Below are positions 57,626 to 64,000 of a DNA stretch of 64,000 nucleotides, one piece after another. Numbering within the stretch: the first letter of the stretch is position 1; the number at the start of each line of letters is the position of its first letter. The notes beneath the pieces were generated by a model. It had not been told where the DNA came from and did no database searches. It saw only the letters and a program-made list of their open reading frames with translations. This DNA comes from Pycnopodia helianthoides. Its lineage: Eukaryota > Echinodermata > Asteroidea > Forcipulatida > Asteriidae. Location of the stretch: positions 28,894,241 through 28,958,240 of the forward strand of contig CM063244.1 of the NCBI GenBank assembly GCA_032158295.1. The letters run 5' to 3'. A program made the translations under genes and the position numbers.

Positions 57626-59157
57626 TGAATTGCATGAAAAATGTACAAATTTTTATACCAAAAAGCGTGTCTTTTTATTAAAGTGTCCGAAATGACGGAC
57701 AAACATTTTCAAGCATCTTCTGACAGCTTGAAATAACTTTTTCTATTTTTCCTGCAGGGTTTTAATATGCCATGAAATAAATGTAGCCATTATTATTTGG
57801 GAGGAAAATGTCCTGAGCATATTATTTTTGCTGAGCGAAGGACACTGTTATTAATATTGCTGCTAGGGACCGTGTCCACATGGGCGCACAGTACTAAAGG
57901 CTATCTGAAACTTGGCATTTCACTGGTCTTTCCCGAACCATTGGAATCACATAACAAATGGTTACATCTACAATTCCATGCAACGATGACTATTATATAA
58001 CACTAAAACGAATGTCTTTGGTTGTCATGGTTATGCAGAGTAATCGATCTATAGAATTCTGAATCCAAACTAAAGCAAACCGCATGGGTTAACCTATGAC
58101 CTGGTATGCTTTGGTTCATTGTGAACAACATCAAACGACAAAACATAAGGAAATTCAAACAAACTGCACTCTATATAATATAGAGGTCTCTCGAAACAAT
58201 GGTCCGCTTGCCATTGTATTGTTAAGTACCTCAGAACCGGTAACAACTCTCTCCAAGTGTTCAATGCTAGCTAGCTCATGTAAACCACTACCTACACAGA
58301 ACAAGCGCTTTGGCAGGCTTAAATGTTTGACGGGGTCCGAGCACGCCCCTTCCTCCACCCCTACCGATAAAATATGAAGTAAACGCTACGACTTAATAGT
58401 AAATGAACCGTATAATATGCATTTATTTATACAAGAAAGTGTGAATCTTTATTAAAATGTCCCTTACATCAACAATTCAAGCAATTCCTAAAAGCTCAAA
58501 AAAACATTTTTAAATATCTTTCCATTACTTTTTCTCAGTTAAACTGAAGGTATCCAAAACGAGGCTGGGATGACAACCGCCTAACTTTTCTTGGTTCGGT
58601 GATAGGAAATGTTCATAATGCTGTAAGGGACCGTGGCAAAACTTTACGGGCATTATTGTAATTTTAAGCTGCTGAAACTTAGCATTTCACTGATCCTCCC
58701 CAAACCACGGTTTCTCGCAACAAATGTTACCTTTAATACATTATACAAGCCCATTGACACTTAAAATATGAGTTTTTATAAGGTCAAATGGTCTAAACGG
58801 GGTGTGTACGTGTAAGTGTTTGTGTGTCTCGCGAAATACTTAATGGGAAGGCGTATTTAACAACGGTGTATGCATGCCTTCAAAATATTAAAAAATTATA
58901 AATTAAAGAAACGAACTTTACTTGTTAGCAAACTAATACTGGGTGACCATCCAAATCCAAACGTGTGGTACCAAGAAGTAAATTCATGCGTCACTATAAT
59001 GATTTCAATGTTCTTTGTGTTGTGTGCCCCAACACGGTAACACCATATTGTTGTTTCTGTACATTGAAACCAATGTAACCAAACCGAGGCTGTGAGGATA
59101 ATTGGTCTGCCCCCTTAACTGTATTATTTGAATCCATATGCTTTATTGTTATTGCAG

Positions 59158-59237
59158 ACAGGAACAGTTTCCCGATTAAGGCACATTGGAAGAAAGATAA
59201 TGATGGTTGCACTTTTATGAACTCATTCAATATTATG
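59158..59237 (+). other. Exon-like segment in duplicated unit, copy 2
   Basis: It has the same layout as 56836-56937: acceptor TTATTGTTATTGCAG and donor TATTATG/GTAAGTT, about 2.3 kb further on. The interior differs and has no long ORF. Confidence 0.35.
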
Positions 59238-60312
59238 GTAAGTTTTTAAAATAGATTAACGTTTTTAAAGATTCTTGAAAGCTCGTTAGGCATCATGTTG
59301 TAGTTAATTACAGTGTCATGAATAATTGTGTTCTTTTTTAAAAATGTATCCAAACCGAAGCTGGACAGACAAATGCCTGACCTGATATAGGTTCAGTGGT
59401 AATCACTTTTCATGTGCTTTTAGGGACCGTGACATAGGGACCGTATTGTGGGCTCATATAAAAACTGCTTTTACTTAGCGATTTCACTGGTCCTTCCCGA
59501 GCCATTGGAATCCGTTATATCTATGCAATGAGAGTTACATAAAGTGGATGGCTTTAGTTGTCGCGGTTATGCAGCATTCAATCTATAGAATTCCGAATCC
59601 AAACAATTGTCGGCTAGCTAGCTCATGTAAACCACTGCCTACACAGATCAGGCGCTTTGGCAGGCTTAAATATTTTTAACTGGTTCGAACGCACCCCTTC
59701 CCCCACCTCTACCGACAAATGAAGTAAACGCTACGACTTCATAGTAATTGAAAACGGGAAGGAAATCCTTACAAAAATGTTCGTACGTAATTTTCTTTTA
59801 ATGTATCGCATAATATACAGATATTGATAGGCCTATGTCCTGAGAATCAACATTTCAAGTGATTCCTCAAAGCTCGAAGGTCATAATTATTTGTATATTT
59901 TTCGAAAGGTTTTTCTCCATTGAAATAAAAGAATCCAAACCGAAGCTGGGATGACAACTGCTTAACTCTGATGAAGTGATAGGCAATTTCCATGTGCTGT
60001 TAGGGACCGTGTCCACATAAGGACAATAAGAAACATTTTGTGGGCGCACAATACCGAAGGCTGCTGAAATTTAGCATTTCACTGGTCTTTCCCGAACTAT
60101 TGGAATCCCATAACAAATGGTTACCTTACATCTACAATTCCATGCAACGCTAATAAGGGTTATATAACAATAAAATGGGTGGCTTTGGTTGTCATGCTTA
60201 TGTAGTAATCAATCTATAGAATTCCGAATCCGAACAGTATTTTGCCAAGCAAACCGGCGGGTAAACCTATGATTTGGTATGCCTTGGTTCATTGTGAACA
60301 ACGTAAAGGATA

Positions 60313-60405
60313 ATACCCGAGGTGCGCGTCATTCGTGGGTAGGAATGGCCCGAGGGTGAAGCCCGAGGGCCATTCGTACCCACGAATGGCTTGTACACCG
60401 AGGGC
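60313..60405. repeat. GC-rich palindrome next to the piggyBac-like element
   Basis: CATTCGTGGGTAGGAATGGC pairs with GCCATTCGTACCCACGAATG around GAGGGTGAAGCCCGA. It shares the CACGAATGGC motif with the terminal repeats of the adjoining element. Confidence 0.75.
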
Positions 60406-60415
60406 ATTAGGCGAC

Positions 60416-61404
60416 TTAACCCACACCTGTGACGTCATGCTATTGTTCCAGCGCTCCATTATTTCGCACGAATGGCGCGATATTGCTTAGTATAAGTAAA
60501 GCGTTTTGTATGTATTATGTAACCATGTTCACTCCAGTGAACACCAGTGGTGCTTGTACATGGTCGATGGATGAAGACCAACATTCAGGAAATATTCTCA
60601 GTTCCTTCGACAGTTGCACCATGGATCAAAGCAAGAGTGACAGCGAAAGTGAATTTTTCCTTACTCAAAGTAAGATTAGTCAAGAAGAAACAGATCGAAA
60701 AAAACCTGCCACCTCATCTACCAGTAGTACTAAATGCACCCCAACTGCAACTGCTACAAAAGTGGTCACAGACCAACAGAGAAATATAACACTGACACTG
60801 AATTTCAACCTTTAGGACCCAAATGTGCCTCCTGTGTTACGTGATTGAACGCTTTCGATTTAACTTTGATAACTAAATTAGTTAACTTTATGATCAATTT
60901 CAGTTAAAATCCTGTTAATTTATATTGATATGAAAGTATTGTCTTTGCAAACGTAATTCTTAAATAATTAAATAATCACGTATCATTTTGTGTTTGATCA
61001 ATTGAGCATTTTGCATCTTAAAAATTATTTGTTAAAACAAACAAAAAATCTGACTTTATGGCCCACATAAGGAATGTTGTTGTGGACTAATATTTTTGAA
61101 CATGTCTCAACTAAATATAAATTTAATAATGTGGCTGTTGTTCAAATGTGGAAAGTCTCTATATTATATAGAGACTTACGACCGTTTTGTAAAAAAAATG
61201 CGTAGCTCTAACTGTCGTCGAAAACGATAACAAAATTGTTCTATGATGTCATGCACTTTATTCCTTCTTTCTATTATTTTGCACGACTGGCGTATTGAGG
61301 ACATTTCGACCCGTTTGCACAATGGGTGAAATGTACCCATCGCGCCATTCGTGCGAAATAATGGAGCACTGGAACAATAGCATGACGTCACAGGTGTGGG
61401 TTAA
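60416..61404. mobile_element. piggyBac-like non-autonomous element, TTAA ends, 62-bp inverted repeats
   Basis: TTAA lies at 60416-60419 and 61401-61404. Inside these, both ends start CCCACACCTGTGACGTCATG and continue for about 62 bp with one mismatch. TTAA targets and ends beginning CCC are typical of piggyBac elements. The 989-bp element is too short for a transposase (usually over 500 residues) and none is visible, so movement would depend on another copy. Confidence 0.85.
60429..60815 (+). CDS. 128-codon ORF inside the piggyBac-like element
   Basis: The frame begins within the left inverted repeat and runs through most of the element's left half. The protein is not recognised: a short cysteine-containing start, then an acidic, Ser/Thr-rich stretch (MDEDQHSGNI, SKSDSESEFF) with a lysine pair. 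It has no transposase or zinc-finger motif. It may be a captured gene piece, a relic of the element's own protein, or a chance ORF. Confidence 0.35.
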   Translation: MTSCYCSSAPLFRTNGAILLSISKAFCMYYVTMFTPVNTSGACTWSMDEDQHSGNILSSFDSCTMDQSKSDSESEFFLTQSKISQEETDRKKPATSSTSSTKCTPTATATKVVTDQQRNITLTLNFNL

Positions 61405-61564
61405 AACTAAGTAAATTCAAACACAGTGCACCCTGACCCAAAACAATGGTCCATTTGCCAATTGCAATGTTAGATACCCCAGAACGAGTAAAAACTCTCT
61501 ACAAGTGTTCCTGCTATCTAGCTCATGTACACCACTGCCTATACACAGAAAAGGTCCTTTGGCA

Positions 61565-61790
61565 GACAAGAGAATTTTTCGGGGGCTCGAACGACCGCCC
61601 CCCCCCCCCCCGCTCTCAACGAAAGAACAAATTCCACCAAGGACTTTAAAAATAAAAGAGAAATTTTAAAAATCATTGAACATTTTATTTACTAACATTC
61701 TTTTAATTAATTGCATAACAAACAAACAAACAAACAAACAAACAAACAAACACCCCAACAAACAAAAAGAAATATACCAAACAGCGTGTC
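61565..61790. repeat. Poly-C and (CAAA)n microsatellites
   Basis: A C-rich run at 61598-61612 and about ten CAAA units at 61715-61752. No gene. Confidence 0.85.
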
Positions 61791-62230
61791 TTCCTATATA
61801 AGAGTTAATTCTAATAAAGGACAAAATCAAGCAATTTCTGAAAGCTTAAATTTTTCCCTGTAGTTTTTTTCTTCTCCTTTGAAACAAACTAAGGTTTGAA
61901 GGAAACAAATGACTGGCCATAACTTGGCTCAGCGAAGGACACTTTTATTCATTGCTGCCAGTGACCGATCCAGTAGGGACCGTAACGAATTATTGTGGGC
62001 GCACAATACTAAAGGCTGCCGAACCTTAGCGTTCCACTGGTCTTTCTAAAACCATTGGAATTTCATAACGAACGGTACTTTACATCTACATTTCTATGCA
62101 ACGTTAACAAATGTTTTATAACACTAAAATGGATGGTTTTGATCGTCATGGTTATGCAGGATTCAATCTTCAGAATTCAGAATCCAAACAATACTTCGCC
62201 AAGCATACCGGCCGGTTAACCTATTGATCT

Positions 62231-62455
62231 GGGCCCAATTTCATGGCTCTGCTTACCGTAAGCAAAGATATGGCGCCTACGGAAGCGGGGAATTCCGCGC
62301 TTACGTTAAGCGTATTTCACGGGTTAGCAGGGAATTTTTGCTTGTGCGCGTGCGTACTCAGTGTTACCAGGTACACTCTTCGCTTACACAGCTAGCGCAG
62401 AATGGTGATCGCAAGCGCAGAATCTGTCGGTAAGCAGAGCCGTGGAATTGGGCCC
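62231..62455. mobile_element. GGGCCC-ended MITE, full copy (225 bp)
   Basis: The left end GGGCCCAATTTCATGGCTCT with GCTTACC and the right end GGTAAGCAGAGCCGTGGAAT with TGGGCCC form a 27-bp inverted repeat with two mismatches. The interior is GC-rich with further palindromes (CGCTTACG). Related copies lie at 4130, 17740 and 49600. Confidence 0.85.
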
Positions 62456-62459
62456 TGAA

Positions 62460-64000
62460 ATGCCTTGGTTCATATGCATTTGCCAAAAATTGCTGAGGGG
62501 AAGTAGCCTGACTCTCTTACCGCTCACGTCGAATAAAATTAAAGTTACTGCACTGCTTCGGATGCAGGACTATAGGGACACACATGTACAAATTCTGTTC
62601 CTCTGGCATACCTAGTTTAGGAGTTATAGTCGATCTAAGACCAAAAATGTTTTCATGCCATTTTTCGGCAGAAGCTTCTTTTCCCCTGTGCATAAAAGCA
62701 TTTGCAAAAAAATGCTCAGGGGTTTTAGCCCTACTCTCATGCCTCTTGCGTCGGATAGAACTATACTGCAGCCCAAAAACAATGATGAAGTACAAGTTCA
62801 CTTGAGTAAGGCTTTCCAGTGGTATAAAACAGGTGCAAATCCCAATTTTTGTTGAGGTTGATATGAGCCTTCTCGTTTGCAGAACAGCTTTGTTTTCAAA
62901 AATTCGGTTAAACATTTGCTTACGAAAGCTCGCTGTATGCGTGCTTGCACGTCTTTTTTTTGGTCAAAAAGAACTTACTGCACGGTCTCAATGATTTAAT
63001 TTCGGATGCAGAACTTTTGAACAAACAGACAGGTACAAACCTTTTATTTCTGGCATATCTAGTTTAGGAGTTATAATCAATCTTAGAGCGGAATTGTTTT
63101 CATGCCTTTTTATGGCGGAAACTTATTTTCCCCTGTGCATAAAAGCAGTTGCCAAAAATTGCTGAGGGCATGTAGCCCCACTCTCTTGCCCTTTGCTTTG
63201 GATACATATACACTGCAGCCACGAAACAAAAATGAACTCAAATCTATTGAGTAAGGCTTTTCAGTGGTATAAAACGTTATTTTTGCAAATCACAAATTTT
63301 GTTGAGGTTGATATAAACCTTCTCACTTTGTGTTTTTTGCAGAACGCTTTTTGTAAAAAAAAAAAAACCGGTTGAACATTTGCTTGAATTGAGGACAGCT
63401 CGCCGTATGCTTGCTTGCACGTCTTTTTGGTCAAAAAGAATTTACTGCACGGCCTCAAAGATTATTTTTCGGATGCAGGACTATTCAACGAACAGACAGG
63501 CAAAAATTAATGTGCTCTCTCTGGCATGCCTAGTTTAGGAGTTACAGTCAATCTGAAAGCGGAATTTTTTTCATGCCATTTTTCGGCGGAAACTTATTAA
63601 TTTTTTCCCTGTGCATAAAAGCATTTGCCAAAAATTGCTGAGGAGATGTAGCCCCATTGTCTTGCCCTTTGCTTTGGATAAATTCACACTGCAGCCACGA
63701 AACAAAAATTACCTTAAAGCTATTGAGTAAGGCTTAAAACATGTGCAAATCCAAAAATTTGTTGAGGTTGATGTGAGCCTTCAGACTTTGTGTTTGTTTG
63801 CAAAACAGCTTTTCGTTCAAAAATACCGTTGAACATTTGCTTTGGGACAGCTCGCCGTATGCTTGCTTGCACGTTATTTGGGGCACAAAGAACTAACTGC
63901 ACTGCCCCAAGATTAATATTCGATTGCCAAACATTGCTAAGGGGAAGTAGCCCCACTTTCTTGCCACTCAATCCGGATAAAAATATATTGCAGCTACGAA
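62460..64000 (+). repeat. Satellite with 445-475 bp period, running off the window
   Basis: Markers recur in order: GCATTTGCCAAAAATTGCTG at 62475, 62697, 63143 and 63618; GGCAT.CCTAGTTTAGGAGTT at 62606, 63055 and 63521; GAGGTTGATATGAGCCTTCT at 62855, 63304 and 63762; and GCTTGCACGTC at 62942, 63412 and 63863. At least three units are present, the first shortened. Open frames inside are repeat by-products. Confidence 0.9.

Larger units (their letters stand above)
52240..62220 (+). repeat. Right-hand block of low-copy duplicated units
   Basis: Decayed repeats of the segments at 19.96-22.56 kb occur here in several copies. The GACCGTTAA..GGCATAGCGCCCTC unit is at 52250, 54605, 55110 and a variant at 56130. 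The ACCAATGTGATTTTGACTTG/TTTTGCAGAACTCGTGATGC unit is at 54700, 55200 and 56225. The CAAACCGAGGCTGG / AGGGACCGTG / ACTTAGC.TTTCACTGGTC / GAATTCCGAATCCAAAC unit recurs near 57045, 57860, 58555, 59350, 59935 and 61885. No conserved ORF runs through the copies. Confidence 0.75.

Noticed and set aside
60547..60789. 80-codon ORF overlapping the 128-codon ORF
   Set aside because: It is a different-frame shadow that starts later and has no supporting feature.
62224..62433. 69-codon ORF with basic residues
   Set aside because: It lies entirely inside the 225-bp GGGCCC-ended MITE and reflects its palindromic GC-rich content.

Overview
The window looks like animal (metazoan) genomic DNA: AT-rich, intron-rich, full of SINEs, MITEs, LINE remnants and microsatellites, with GT-AG introns and no operon-like packing. 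Several repeat families (a 385-bp TTAA-flanked MITE, elements ending in GGGCCCAATTTCATGG, tRNA-derived SINEs) resemble repeats I associate with echinoderms, perhaps a sea star. That assignment is inference from memory, not a database result.

The dominant gene is a complete ABC transporter of subfamily C on the + strand, 24754-50166. I resolved it into 31 exons whose splice phases all agree, giving an uninterrupted reading frame of 1566 codons. The N-terminal TMD0, the L0 linker and both nucleotide-binding domains match the sulfonylurea receptor type (ABCC8/ABCC9, SUR), the regulatory subunit of ATP-sensitive K+ channels, in sequence pattern and total length. A polyadenylation signal lies at 50391. 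The promoter and any 5' UTR exon were not identified. The introns carry at least three copies of one tRNA-derived SINE, a TTAA-flanked MITE, two copies of a second TTAA MITE, three copies of a CCGGGTCA-ended MITE, a LINE reverse-transcriptase fragment and several tandem repeats.

Left of the gene: a (CATT)n tract (1-690) that appears to be the overgrown 3' tail of a minus-strand LINE with broken endonuclease and reverse-transcriptase frames (about 720-3600); a cluster of tRNA-Lys-like repeat units (4935-5750); a 775-bp element with 38-bp inverted ends (7298-8072); a 5-kb block of internally duplicated non-coding sequence (9-14.5 kb); a 21-bp minisatellite (15210-15533); a broken partial copy of the NAD-isocitrate dehydrogenase beta subunit gene (15943-18093) with a tandemly duplicated exon; and a lone terminal exon of a cysteine-rich, VWC-like protein (19331-19444).

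Right of the gene there is no recognisable protein-coding gene. The 52-62 kb stretch is built from decayed copies of the same segments found at 19.9-22.6 kb, so the transporter gene is bracketed by direct low-copy duplications. A TTAA-flanked, CCC-ended, piggyBac-like non-autonomous element with 62-bp inverted ends and a 128-codon ORF sits at 60416-61404, and a satellite with a 445-475 bp period runs off the right edge.

No CRISPR array, bacterial-type operon or obviously new enzymatic system was seen. The most informative items are the intact invertebrate SUR-type gene, the inverted copy of its exon-26 splice junction 6.4 kb downstream, and the flanking duplications.
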